Positions 1 to 7,316 of a DNA stretch of 64,000 bases are shown one piece after another. Position 1 is the first letter of the stretch. Each line of letters begins with the position of its first letter. This DNA comes from Bordetella parapertussis (GTDB taxonomy: Bacteria; Pseudomonadota; Gammaproteobacteria; Burkholderiales; Thiobacillaceae). The DNA is taken from NCBI GenBank assembly GCA_945890495.1, contig CAMDCO010000001.1, positions 108,003 to 172,002 of the forward strand. The letters are read 5' to 3'. A program made the position numbers and the translations under genes. The notes beneath the pieces are model-generated. The model was given only the letters and a program-made list of their open reading frames with translations, was not told the DNA's origin and made no database searches.

Positions 1-138
1 ACGCTGGGTGGCGGCATCGGCATGGGCAAACTTGTCCGGATGCACCTCGGACTGCACGGCGCGAAAGGCCGCGTCCAGCGCCGCGCGGTCAATCGCAAAA
101 CGCGGGGTCAGGCCAAAAAGCGCAAAGGCGTCAGACAT
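1..138 (-). CDS. hscB: Fe-S co-chaperone HscB, N-terminal part (runs off the window)
   Basis: Only the first 46 codons are present; the gene continues beyond base 1. The reverse-strand reading begins [14 protein letters not shown] and contains the J-domain HPDK motif at residues 33-36 (HPDKFA), typical of HscB, the J-type co-chaperone that delivers IscU to HscA during Fe-S cluster transfer. The ATG overlaps the iscA stop codon (ATGTCTGA, 8 bp), so the two are translationally coupled. Position directly after iscA matches the standard isc operon order. It is absent from the ORF track because it is truncated. Confidence 0.9.
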   Translation of the reverse strand, partial: MSDAFALFGLTPRFAIDRAALDAAFRAVQSEVHPDKFAHADAATQR

Positions 139-532
139 TGAAGGACTCACCGCAACCGCAGGAGTTCTTCACATTGGGGTTATTGAACTGGAAGCCCTCG
201 TTGAGGCCCTCGCGTGCGTAATCCAGCTCGGTGCCGTCCAGAAAGGCCAGGCTCTTCGGGTCGATATACAGGGTCACACCCAGACTTTCGAACTTGATGT
301 CATTGGCATCCTCGACATCGGCAAACTCCAGCTTGTACGCCATCCCGGAACAACCGGAGGTGCGCACGCCGAGACGAATGCCAAGCCCTTTGCCGCGCTT
401 GGCGATGAAGTTCTTGATGTGATTGGCAGCGCGTTCGGTCAGGGTCACAGAGGCGCCGGCCATGGCCGCATCGCTCAAACTGCGTTCAGGGATGACCGTG
501 CCTTCCGGCACGGCACAGGTTGCCGCGCCCAT
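131..532 (-). CDS. iscA: A-type iron-sulfur carrier protein IscA
   Basis: IscA binds iron or a cluster and helps mature Fe-S proteins. The core [15 protein letters not shown] is followed by the three expected cysteines, one in [10 protein letters not shown] and two in the C-terminal CGCGESF. The ATG at 532 is preferred: it lies 1 nt after the iscU stop and has AAGGGG about 6 nt upstream. This gives 133 aa, about 25 more than usual, the extra being a non-conserved N-terminal leader. An internal ATG at 463 (MAGASVTL) would give the classic 110-aa protein but has a weak ribosome site. The longer ORF-track start at 586 lies inside iscU and is unlikely. Confidence 0.93.
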   Translation of the reverse strand: MGAATCAVPEGTVIPERSLSDAAMAGASVTLTERAANHIKNFIAKRGKGLGIRLGVRTSGCSGMAYKLEFADVEDANDIKFESLGVTLYIDPKSLAFLDGTELDYAREGLNEGFQFNNPNVKNSCGCGESFNV

Positions 533-533
533 T

Positions 534-959
534 TCAGTGCCCCTTATTGGCGTTGCAGGCAGAATATTCACCCGCCGCGCCGCCATGCTTCTGCTTGTAA
601 TCCGCGACCGCCGCCTTGATGGCGTCCTCGGCCAGGATGGAACAGTGAATCTTCACCGGCGGCAGGGACAACTCCTCGGCGATCTGGGTGTTCTTCATCG
701 CCATCGCCTCGTCCAGGGTCTTGCCCTTGACCCATTCGGTGACCAGCGAGCTTGACGCGATCGCCGAGCCGCAGCCGTAGGTCTTGAACTTGGCGTCCTC
801 GATGATGCCCTGATCGTTGACGCGAATCTGCAACTTCATCACATCGCCGCAGGCCGGCGCACCGACCATACCGGTACCGATGCCGGACTCGGCCTTGTCA
901 AAGGCCCCGACATTGCGGGGATTTTCGTAATGGTCGATGACCTGTTCGCTGTATGCCAT
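534..959 (-). CDS. iscU: Fe-S cluster scaffold protein IscU
   Basis: IscU is the scaffold on which IscS-derived sulfur and iron are assembled into clusters before transfer by HscA/HscB. The three cluster-ligand cysteines are at C37 (PACGD), C63 (YGCGSA) and C106 (HCSILAEDA), with the HscA-recognition motif LPPVK at residues 99-103, the same numbering as the Escherichia coli protein. At 141 aa it is about 13 residues longer than usual because of a C-terminal tail ([12 protein letters not shown]) carrying an extra cysteine. It lies between iscS and iscA in the isc operon. Confidence 0.97.
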   Translation of the reverse strand: MAYSEQVIDHYENPRNVGAFDKAESGIGTGMVGAPACGDVMKLQIRVNDQGIIEDAKFKTYGCGSAIASSSLVTEWVKGKTLDEAMAMKNTQIAEELSLPPVKIHCSILAEDAIKAAVADYKQKHGGAAGEYSACNANKGH

Positions 960-974
960 GTTATTTCTCCAATC

Positions 975-2201
975 TCAGTGTGCAGCCCATTGCACGGTTT
1001 TTAGGTCAATTCCATCCTTGAACATCTCCCACAGCGGCGACATGTCGCGCAGTTTTCCGATCTTGTCGTGCAGGAGCTTGACGGCGTAATCCACCTCTGC
1101 CTCGGTCGTGAATCGACCAAGGGTAAAACGAATGGAACTGTGCGCCAGCTCGTCGTCGCGGCCCAACGCCTTGAGCACATAAGACGGCTCCAGCGAGGCT
1201 GAGGTACACGCCGAGCCGCTGGATACCGCCAAATCCTTGATCGCCATGATCAGCGATTCACCTTCAACAAAGTTGAAGCTGACATTGAGGTTACCCGCAA
1301 CGCGCTGCTCCATGTCGCCGTTCAGGTGAACCTCTTCCATGTCCATAAAGCCCCGCAGCATGCGGTCGCGCAGGGCGCGCAGGCGCTCGTTCTCGGCACC
1401 CATCTCCAGCTTGGCGAGGCGGAAGGCTTCGCCCATGCCGACGATCTGATGCGTGGCCAAGGTGCCTGAACGCATGCCACGCTCGTGACCACCGCCATGC
1501 ATCTGGGCTTCCAGCCGCACCCGCGGTTTGCGTCGCACATACAGCGCGCCGATACCTTTCGGGCCATAGGTCTTGTGCGCCGAGAACGACATCAGATCGA
1601 CCTTCAGCTTGGCGAGATCGATTTCCACTTTGCCAGTGGCCTGTGCCGCATCCACATGGAACAGAATGCCCTTTGAACGGCACAGTTCGCCGATCGCCGG
1701 GATGTCCTGGATGACCCCAATCTCGTTGTTCACATACATCACGGACACCAGAATGGTGTCTGGTCGGATGGCCGCCTTGAGTGCTTCCAGATCCAACAGG
1801 CCATTCGGCTGCACGCCGAGATAGGTCACTTCGTAACCCTCCCGCTCCAGTTCGCGACAGGTATCCAGCACGGCCTTATGCTCCGTTTTCACCGTAATCA
1901 GGTGCTTGCCCTTGCCGTGATAGAAGTGCGCCACGCCCTTGATGGCGAGGTTATTCGACTCGGTTGCACCCGAAGTCCAAACAATCTCCTTCGGGTCCGC
2001 ATTGACCAACGCCGCAACCTGCGCCCTCGCCTCTTCCACCGCCTCATCCGCCGCCCAGCCAAAGGCGTGCGAACGCGAGGCCGGGTTGCCAAACATCTCA
2101 GTCAAATACGGAATCATCTTCGCGGCGACGCGCGGGTCTACCGGCGTGGTCGCGGAATAATCAAAATAAATCGGGAGTTTCACGGGATTCCATTTCTTCA
2201 A
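975..2201 (-). CDS. iscS: Cysteine desulfurase IscS
   Basis: PLP-dependent cysteine desulfurase that supplies sulfur to IscU and to tRNA thiolation. The 408-aa length matches the family. The N-terminus [15 protein letters not shown], the PLP-lysine motif [14 protein letters not shown] and the mobile catalytic-cysteine loop [13 protein letters not shown] are all present, so it should be active. It lies 16 bp downstream of iscR and 15 bp upstream of iscU, so it is co-transcribed and subject to IscR feedback. Confidence 0.97.
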   Translation of the reverse strand: MKKWNPVKLPIYFDYSATTPVDPRVAAKMIPYLTEMFGNPASRSHAFGWAADEAVEEARAQVAALVNADPKEIVWTSGATESNNLAIKGVAHFYHGKGKHLITVKTEHKAVLDTCRELEREGYEVTYLGVQPNGLLDLEALKAAIRPDTILVSVMYVNNEIGVIQDIPAIGELCRSKGILFHVDAAQATGKVEIDLAKLKVDLMSFSAHKTYGPKGIGALYVRRKPRVRLEAQMHGGGHERGMRSGTLATHQIVGMGEAFRLAKLEMGAENERLRALRDRMLRGFMDMEEVHLNGDMEQRVAGNLNVSFNFVEGESLIMAIKDLAVSSGSACTSASLEPSYVLKALGRDDELAHSSIRFTLGRFTTEAEVDYAVKLLHDKIGKLRDMSPLWEMFKDGIDLKTVQWAAH

Positions 2202-2217
2202 AACATCTTAGACCGGT

Positions 2218-2685
2218 CTAGGCCACCTGCAACTGCGCCCGTCCCACACTGCGTATGGAATCGGCCGGCTTATTCATCTTGGCCTGATGGGTCACAACCA
2301 GCTGGTCCAACGAGACCGACTCAAGATAGGCGTAAATATGCTTGTTCAGACCTGTCCACAAGTCATGGGTAATACATTCATGGTCGTCATGGCAGTTACC
2401 CAGCCCACCACACTGCGTCGCGTCCACTTCCTCATCCACGGCACGAATGATATCCGCCACCGAGATGGCTGATAGCGGCTTGGCCAAACAATAACCGCCG
2501 CCCGGCCCGCGCACACTCTCGACAATCTCGTGCCGGCGCAAACGACCGAACAACTGTTCCAGATAAGACAACGAAATACCCTGACGATCACTGATCCCAG
2601 CCAGCGTCACCGGGCCACGCAAATGGCGCAGACCGAGATCCACCATCGCCGTCACCGCAAATCTTCCCTTGGTTGTCAATCGCAT
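2218..2685 (-). CDS. iscR: Fe-S sensing Rrf2-family regulator IscR
   Basis: Rrf2-family repressor that binds a [2Fe-2S] cluster and represses its own isc operon when clusters are abundant. It has the N-terminal winged helix (RLTTKGRFAVTAMVDL, GISLSYLEQLF, SVRGPGGGY) and the cluster loop with three cysteines and a histidine (CGGLGNCHDDHECITHDLW). Length is 155 aa. The ATG at 2685 is preferred over the GTG one codon earlier because it aligns with the family start and has AAGGAG 7 nt upstream. It is the first gene of the isc operon, and a type 1 IscR site lies just upstream. Confidence 0.96.
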   Translation of the reverse strand: MRLTTKGRFAVTAMVDLGLRHLRGPVTLAGISDRQGISLSYLEQLFGRLRRHEIVESVRGPGGGYCLAKPLSAISVADIIRAVDEEVDATQCGGLGNCHDDHECITHDLWTGLNKHIYAYLESVSLDQLVVTHQAKMNKPADSIRSVGRAQLQVA

Positions 2686-2718
2686 CACGACACTCCTTGT
2701 GTCTGGAACTGTAGCGTC

Positions 2719-2751
2719 ACTCTACAATACCCGATTATTTTTATCAACTAT
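2719..2751 (-). promoter_or_regulatory. isc operon promoter with overlapping type 1 IscR operator
   Basis: On the minus strand there is a -35 TTGATA (2742-2747), a 17-bp spacer and a -10 TAGAGT (2719-2724). The 25-bp stretch at 2727-2751, ATAGTTGATAAAAATAATCGGGTAT reading on the minus strand, agrees with about 22 of 25 positions of the type 1 IscR consensus as I recall it (ATASYYGACTRWWWYAGTCRRSTAT). It covers the -35 and spacer, which fits autorepression by [2Fe-2S]-IscR. Confidence 0.85.
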
Positions 2752-2942
2752 TATTCTCGCTCGCTTTTATAGCGATCCTTGGGGCCTCTTAAAACCCGCC
2801 GCCCCAAGTCTTTTTCCTCTTGCGGGGAGATCCCTCCGCAAAAAGGTGCCGCCGAAGGAGACGGTAGGGGCACCCCCCCCCCGTGGTTGCCCTGCAACCG
2901 TGGTTGTCCAATCCACGCCAGGGCAGGCACGGTGGCCTGCCC

Positions 2943-3010
2943 CTACGATCAGGCCATGGGCCAACGGCGCCCCCCCCCTACGATCAGGCCATGGGCCAAC
3001 GGCGCCCCCC
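2943..3010. repeat. 34-bp direct repeat, two copies
   Basis: The unit ctacgatcaggccatgggccaacggcgccccccc starts at 2943 and again at 2977, giving two essentially identical adjacent copies. The palindrome ggccatgggcc-like core and flanking C runs would favour slippage or hairpins. The preceding ggtggcctgcccctacgatc resembles the same family. Confidence 0.8.
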
Positions 3011-3028
3011 CTAACGCCGTAGGGGCAA

Positions 3029-3111
3029 CCCCCTGTGGTTGCCCTGCAACCCCCTGTGGTTGCCCTGCAACTCCCCGTGGTTGCCCTACAACTCCCTGTG
3101 GTTGCCCTACA
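3029..3111. repeat. 21-bp tandem repeat, four copies
   Basis: Four near-identical 21-bp copies of cccctgtggttgccctgcaa run in tandem, the last two with CTACAA in place of CTGCAA. The segment before the first copy (gtaggggcaacc) pairs with ggttgccc in the repeat, forming an 8-bp stem. Because 21 is a multiple of three, the minus strand reads as a CRATTGG/S heptapeptide repeat, but nothing suggests that it is translated. Confidence 0.85.
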
Positions 3112-3140
3112 AAAGCGCGGCAAGAGTTTTTGAGAAGCGA

Positions 3141-3896
3141 TCAGTCTACGATACGGTTAAGGTGCTCTGGGTCAAAGCGGTCCGCCACGCCCTTCTGCTC
3201 CTCCGCCGATCCACCCAAGCGCTTCAGTTCGGCCACAATCCAGTCGATCCGTGCATCGGCGTTCACGCTGTGATTGATCAAACCATGCACCGCCTTGACC
3301 ATGGGATCGTTCATGTCGGCACTCACCCCATAAGCCGAGAAGCCCCTATCGGTTACCGTCTCTGGGGCATTCGGAGCCGCTTTGGCCTCATCGAGAATCC
3401 GCGCCGGAATCCCCACGGCCGTTGCTCCGGCCGGAACATCCTTCACGACCACGGCGTTGGAGCCCACCTTGGCACCTTCGCCCAAGGTGATCGGCCCGAG
3501 CACCTTGGCGCCCGCACCAATGATGACACCGCGTGCCAAGGTCGGATGGCGTTTGCCCTTCTGCCACGAAGTGCCGCCCAGCGTCACACCATGATAAAGC
3601 GTACAGTCGTCACCGATCTCCGCCGTCTCGCCGATCACCACGCCCATGCCGTGGTCGATGAACACCCGCCGCCCGATCGTCGCCCCGGGATGAATCTCAA
3701 CACCGGTCAACCAGCGTGTCAGATAGGCCAACATCCGCGCCAGCCACTTCAAGCCCCACCCCCACAGCGCATGCGCTACGCGATGCGCCATAATCGCATG
3801 CAGGCCGGGGTAGGTGGTCAACACCTCAAAGATGGTGCGGGCCGCCGGGTCGCGGTCAAAAACGACACCGACATCCTCGCGCAGACGCTGGAACAT
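3141..3896 (-). CDS. cysE: Serine O-acetyltransferase CysE
   Basis: Acetylates L-serine with acetyl-CoA, giving O-acetylserine for cysteine synthesis and thus the sulfur donor of IscS. The short N-terminal helical domain ([20 protein letters not shown]) is followed by the left-handed beta-helix with hexapeptide repeats ([45 protein letters not shown]). The ATG at 3896 gives 251 aa. The ORF-track start at 3944 is a TTG that lies upstream of the likely transcription start, so it is rejected. cysE next to iscR is a common gammaproteobacterial arrangement linking cysteine supply to cluster assembly. Confidence 0.94.
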   Translation of the reverse strand: MFQRLREDVGVVFDRDPAARTIFEVLTTYPGLHAIMAHRVAHALWGWGLKWLARMLAYLTRWLTGVEIHPGATIGRRVFIDHGMGVVIGETAEIGDDCTLYHGVTLGGTSWQKGKRHPTLARGVIIGAGAKVLGPITLGEGAKVGSNAVVVKDVPAGATAVGIPARILDEAKAAPNAPETVTDRGFSAYGVSADMNDPMVKAVHGLINHSVNADARIDWIVAELKRLGGSAEEQKGVADRFDPEHLNRIVD

Positions 3897-3925
3897 GATG
3901 AGATTCGATCGATTCAGGATGGCAA

Positions 3926-3958
3926 AGTATGCAATACCTGACAAAGACAGTCAATCTT
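3926..3958 (-). promoter_or_regulatory. cysE promoter with an IscR-type operator-like motif
   Basis: Minus strand: -35 TTGACT (3949-3954), 17-bp spacer, -10 CATACT (3926-3931), placing transcription start upstream of the ATG at 3896. The 25 bases at 3934-3958 (AAGATTGACTGTCTTTGTCAGGTAT) agree with about 20 of 25 positions of the type 1 IscR consensus, including GACT, GTC and the terminal RRSTAT part. It overlaps the last codons of trmJ. Control by IscR is inferred from the motif only. Confidence 0.6.
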
Positions 3959-4691
3959 TACGCAGGCGAGCGAAGACTCCTCGCCAGATAGCGATCTCAT
4001 CCTTCTCCATGCCGGTGCGCGCAAAGAAGCGGCGCAGGCGCGGGATCAGGCGCTTGGGGTTATCCGGGTTATAGAAACCGCGTTCGGTCAGCAAGACCGT
4101 GAGCGCGGTCAGCACGCCCTCAATCTCGGCATGGGTTGCTGATTCGAAGACGGGCAGATCCATCGGGCCGTCTTCTAGGCTCGTACGCAATTCATAGGCC
4201 AGCACTTGCACCGCCGCGCCGAGATTGAGTGAGGCATAGTCCGGGTTGGCCGGGATATTCAGCAACCAGCGACAAAGGGCGAGTTGCTCGTTCGACAGGC
4301 CAAAGGTCTCCGAACCGAAGACCACGGCCACGGGTCCCTGCGCCGTCCTGGCCAGCAACTCGGGCGCGGCTTGGCGTGGGGTATACGCCGGGTGTGGCAG
4401 ATCACGGCGGCGCGAGGTGCAGGCCACCGATAACACCGTGTCAGCCAGCGCCTCCGCCAGCGTTGAGACAATCCGCGCCCGTTCCAGCACATCAACCGCC
4501 CCCGAGGCCCGCGCCTTCGCCTCGCCATCCACCGCACAATGCGGGTTGACCAGGACCAAGTCCGACAGGCCCATGGTCTTCATCGCCCGCGCCACCGCCC
4601 CCAGATTGCCGGGATGGCGCGTCTCAATCAGTACAATGCGTACCCGTGCGAGGCGATCTAGCCCTCCAGTTTCAAGCTCAGTGTTCGTCAT
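3951..4691 (-). CDS. trmJ: tRNA (cytidine/uridine-32-2'-O)-methyltransferase TrmJ
   Basis: SPOUT-class RNA methyltransferase that methylates the ribose at position 32 of tRNAs using S-adenosylmethionine. It has the family motifs in order: TRHPGNLGAVARAMKTMG near residue 28, VFGSETFGLSNEQL near 125, and the knot motif IPANPDYASLNLGAAVQVLAYE near 150. Length (246 aa) is normal. It is divergent from suhB and upstream of cysE on the same strand, an order conserved beside isc operons in gammaproteobacteria. Confidence 0.93.
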   Translation of the reverse strand: MTNTELETGGLDRLARVRIVLIETRHPGNLGAVARAMKTMGLSDLVLVNPHCAVDGEAKARASGAVDVLERARIVSTLAEALADTVLSVACTSRRRDLPHPAYTPRQAAPELLARTAQGPVAVVFGSETFGLSNEQLALCRWLLNIPANPDYASLNLGAAVQVLAYELRTSLEDGPMDLPVFESATHAEIEGVLTALTVLLTERGFYNPDNPKRLIPRLRRFFARTGMEKDEIAIWRGVFARLRKD

Positions 4692-4735
4692 ACGCGGTAG
4701 AATAGCGGTAATTTCCCATCTGCTCTTTATTCGAC

Positions 4736-5545
4736 ATGCATCCGATGCTCAACACGGCGGTCAAGGCCGCCCGACGCGCCAGCGCCATTATCACTCGCGG
4801 TTCACTCGACCTCGATCGCTTGATCGTGCGCAACAAACGCGACAACGACTATGTCAGCGAGATCGACCAGAAGGCCGAAGAGGCCATCATCGACACCTTG
4901 CTCACGGCCTACCCGCGCCACAGCATTCTGGCCGAAGAGTCTGGTGTAACCGAGAACGCCGGCGAGGCATCGGAATACCAATGGATCATCGATCCGCTCG
5001 ACGGCACCACCAATTTCCTGCATGGCTTCCCCCAATATGCCATCTCCATCGCCCTGCGTCACCAAGGGGTACTGCAGCACGCCGTCGTCTATGACCCGGT
5101 ACGCAACGAATTATTTACCGCCTCACGCGGCGCTGGAGCCTTCCTCAACGAGCGGCGCATCCGCGTCGCCAGCCGCGACAAGCTGCTCGGTGCCCTGATC
5201 GGTACCGGCTTCCCTTATCACGACTTCCAGCATCTGGATGCCTATACCGCCATCTTCCGCGACCTGGTGCAAAAGACCTCTGGTCTGCGCCGCCCTGGCT
5301 CCGCCGCGTTGGACCTCGCCTGGCTCGCCTGTGGCCGCACCGATGGCTTCTTCGAGATCGGTCTTAATCCTTGGGATATCGCCGGCGGTTGCCTGCTGGT
5401 ACTAGAAGCCGGCGGACTGATCAGCGACTTCGGTGGCAAGGAAGGCTATCTCGACTCCGGCCATATCGTGGCCGGCAGCCCGAAGGTCTTTGCCCAGCTC
5501 CTGCAGGTCATCAGCGCGCATGTCACCCCGGAACTGAGGGGCTGA
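4736..5545 (+). CDS. suhB: Inositol-1-monophosphatase family protein SuhB
   Basis: Mg-dependent inositol monophosphatase fold; in enterobacteria SuhB also acts as an rRNA antitermination factor with the Nus complex. Metal and catalytic motifs are complete: AEESG, DPLDGTTNFLHGFPQYAIS and NPWDIAGG. Length is 269 aa, typical of SuhB. Transcribed divergently from trmJ with a 44-bp gap containing a possible -10 (TAGAAT near 4698). Whether it acts chiefly on inositol phosphate or in transcription cannot be told from sequence. Confidence 0.93.
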   Translation: MHPMLNTAVKAARRASAIITRGSLDLDRLIVRNKRDNDYVSEIDQKAEEAIIDTLLTAYPRHSILAEESGVTENAGEASEYQWIIDPLDGTTNFLHGFPQYAISIALRHQGVLQHAVVYDPVRNELFTASRGAGAFLNERRIRVASRDKLLGALIGTGFPYHDFQHLDAYTAIFRDLVQKTSGLRRPGSAALDLAWLACGRTDGFFEIGLNPWDIAGGCLLVLEAGGLISDFGGKEGYLDSGHIVAGSPKVFAQLLQVISAHVTPELRG

Positions 5546-5572
5546 ACCAGAACAACCGTCCCGCGCCTGAAG

Positions 5573-7183
5573 TCAGGCCGCGTGGATGATCGGGATGCTT
5601 TTCCGCCGACGCCCGGCCGCCGCGCAATGCGCCACCACCTCAGGCCGATCAAGCTCGATCTTGAGAAGATCCATGGTCACGCGGCCGATGTAATCGCTGT
5701 CCTTGCCCTGCGACTCGACGGCCTGCAGATAGGCGCGGCCGATGACGCTGCCTAGCGGCTCCGGGTTGTACAACAGCTTCTTGACAATGAACGGGTTGAA
5801 GGTCAGTGGATCGTAATCGGCCGGCAGATAACCCTCAGCAATCAAGCGTTTTTCGATTGGCGTCCCCGGCTGTACGCCAATAAAGAAGATGAATGGCAGC
5901 ACCTGATCGCGGCCAAATAAATCGTACAGATCCTCGATCCGGGCAATGGTGTGCTTCAGCGTCTCGATCGTCTCGCCCGGTGCGTTGAACGGGATATACA
6001 GCTTGACCTTCTGTTTGACAAAGCCCACCGTCTTGAACAGGCGGAAGGCGTCCATCTGCTGTTCCAGCTTATAGCCCAAGGTCAGGCTGTCGATGACCTC
6101 CTGCGTACCGGTAAACGACAGGTCAATGCTGGAGATGCCCGAATCGATCATCTTTTTGGCCATCTCCGGGGTCAAATGGTTGAGACGCAAATAGCCTGAC
6201 CAGGAAATCTTCAGTTCTCGGCGCAGGATCTCGTCGAGGATTTCCTCGACATGATGCATGCTCTGCTTCGTCGAACAAAACTGCGCGTCCGTAAACCAGA
6301 AGTTTTGCACCCCATAACGGCGATGCAACAACTCCAGCTCATCGACGATCTCAATCGAATCTCGGTAACGCTGATGCGCGCCCTCGATCTTGTTGTACAG
6401 GCAAAAATTACATTGCAGCGGACAGCCGCGCTTGGTGTTGACACCAAAGCTAGCCTCAGCCGAACGAATGTCCGGGTTCGGCGACATATCGAGATACTCA
6501 CCAAACTGCGGGAAGATCGTCTCGATGTAAGGAAAGTCCACCGCCGTGCGATCGATCAGCGGAAACTCGGTCTCGCGCACATGGTGCGTCACCGTGCCAT
6601 CAGCCGCCTTGCGGTAATACTCGCCCAGCGGCTCGGCATCGCCATCGACGATGGACAGCATCGCGTCCTCGCCCTCACCCACCACCACCAAGGTATCGGG
6701 CGGACATTGCTGCGCGACCTGACGGCCAAAAATGGATACCGCCGTGCCACCCACCACCACCTGAGATTCAGGCCGAACCTGCCGCACCAAGCGAAAATAG
6801 GCCAGATTGGCCAGACGATCCGCCTGATAGCGCCAAAGAATACCCACCGCCTGAAAAGCCGCCTTGAGGCGCTTCCACAGCGTACGGCCATAATCAAAAT
6901 TCATCACCACCGACAGCGCATCGTCCTCTGGATGCGGCCCGAACGACTGCATGTTGCGCCAAGAAAATGCGACCATGTCAGGTTGCATACGACGGATATG
7001 CTCAGCCAACACGGCGCGACGCTGCTGGCGCGGGATCAGCGCCAGATCGAGCAGATGCTGATTAACCTCGGGCCGATGCTTGTGGATCCAGTCTGCGACA
7101 TAGACCACCCCACCCGGCCAAATCTTCCAGCAAGGCAGGCGGACATATAGGACAGAACGGGCAGGTGTCGGCATCAAATCCAT
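5573..7183 (-). CDS. Cobalamin-binding-domain radical SAM protein, substrate unknown
   Basis: A 536-aa protein with an N-terminal B12-binding-like Rossmann region (residues about 10-195; VVGGTAVSIFG, GEGEDAMLSIVDG) followed by a radical SAM domain. The [4Fe-4S] motif is RGCPLQCNFCLYNKIEG (CxxxCxxC) near residue 255. Such enzymes use S-adenosylmethionine with cobalamin to methylate or rearrange unactivated carbons in lipids, pigments or antibiotics. The substrate is not recognisable here and the gene has no pathway neighbours: it is convergent with suhB and divergent from mutS. The start may be the ATG at 7174 (GGA 6 nt upstream) rather than 7183. The cobalamin-domain assignment is from fold pattern, not from a search. 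Confidence 0.8.
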   Translation of the reverse strand: MDLMPTPARSVLYVRLPCWKIWPGGVVYVADWIHKHRPEVNQHLLDLALIPRQQRRAVLAEHIRRMQPDMVAFSWRNMQSFGPHPEDDALSVVMNFDYGRTLWKRLKAAFQAVGILWRYQADRLANLAYFRLVRQVRPESQVVVGGTAVSIFGRQVAQQCPPDTLVVVGEGEDAMLSIVDGDAEPLGEYYRKAADGTVTHHVRETEFPLIDRTAVDFPYIETIFPQFGEYLDMSPNPDIRSAEASFGVNTKRGCPLQCNFCLYNKIEGAHQRYRDSIEIVDELELLHRRYGVQNFWFTDAQFCSTKQSMHHVEEILDEILRRELKISWSGYLRLNHLTPEMAKKMIDSGISSIDLSFTGTQEVIDSLTLGYKLEQQMDAFRLFKTVGFVKQKVKLYIPFNAPGETIETLKHTIARIEDLYDLFGRDQVLPFIFFIGVQPGTPIEKRLIAEGYLPADYDPLTFNPFIVKKLLYNPEPLGSVIGRAYLQAVESQGKDSDYIGRVTMDLLKIELDRPEVVAHCAAAGRRRKSIPIIHAA

Positions 7184-7203
7184 CGATATAAATATCTTCG
7201 TAC

Positions 7204-7232
7204 CTTATATATTAGCAAACTATTATTAACAA
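7204..7232 (-). promoter_or_regulatory. Putative promoter of the radical SAM gene
   Basis: Minus strand: -35 TTGTTA (7227-7232), 17-bp spacer, -10 TATAAG (7204-7209), in a strongly A+T-rich patch 20-50 nt upstream of the gene. This is a sequence match to a sigma-70 promoter only. Confidence 0.55.
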
Positions 7233-7316
7233 TGGGTGACATAACGGAAAAACCAACGGCCAACATGTAAAAACCTCGCAAAAATGGCCACACACGGTGG
7301 CGCTACAATACGCGCC

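Larger units (their letters stand above)
2752..3140. other. Non-coding stretch of G+C-rich repeats between iscR promoter and cysE
   Basis: Nearly 400 bases without a credible gene. The ORFs the track lists here (118, 117 and 164 aa) are low-complexity readings of the repeats and match nothing recognisable. The stretch holds a homopolymeric C run near 2872-2881, hairpin-forming units of the type GGGCAACC...GGTTGCCC, a 34-bp duplicated unit and a 21-bp tandem array (listed separately). No clear U-tracted terminator was seen for cysE, which ends at 3141. Confidence 0.8.

Noticed and set aside
3028-3112. Possible CRISPR array
   Set aside because: The 21-bp units are directly adjacent with no spacers, so this is a tandem repeat and not a CRISPR.
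2767-3123. 118-aa ORF with a CRATTGG heptapeptide repeat as a repeat protein
   Set aside because: The periodicity follows from the 21-bp DNA repeat; no ribosome site and no conserved sequence outside it.
3039-3941. 300-aa plus-strand ORF over cysE
   Set aside because: Antisense shadow of cysE, no recognisable domain; the minus strand encodes a complete serine acetyltransferase.
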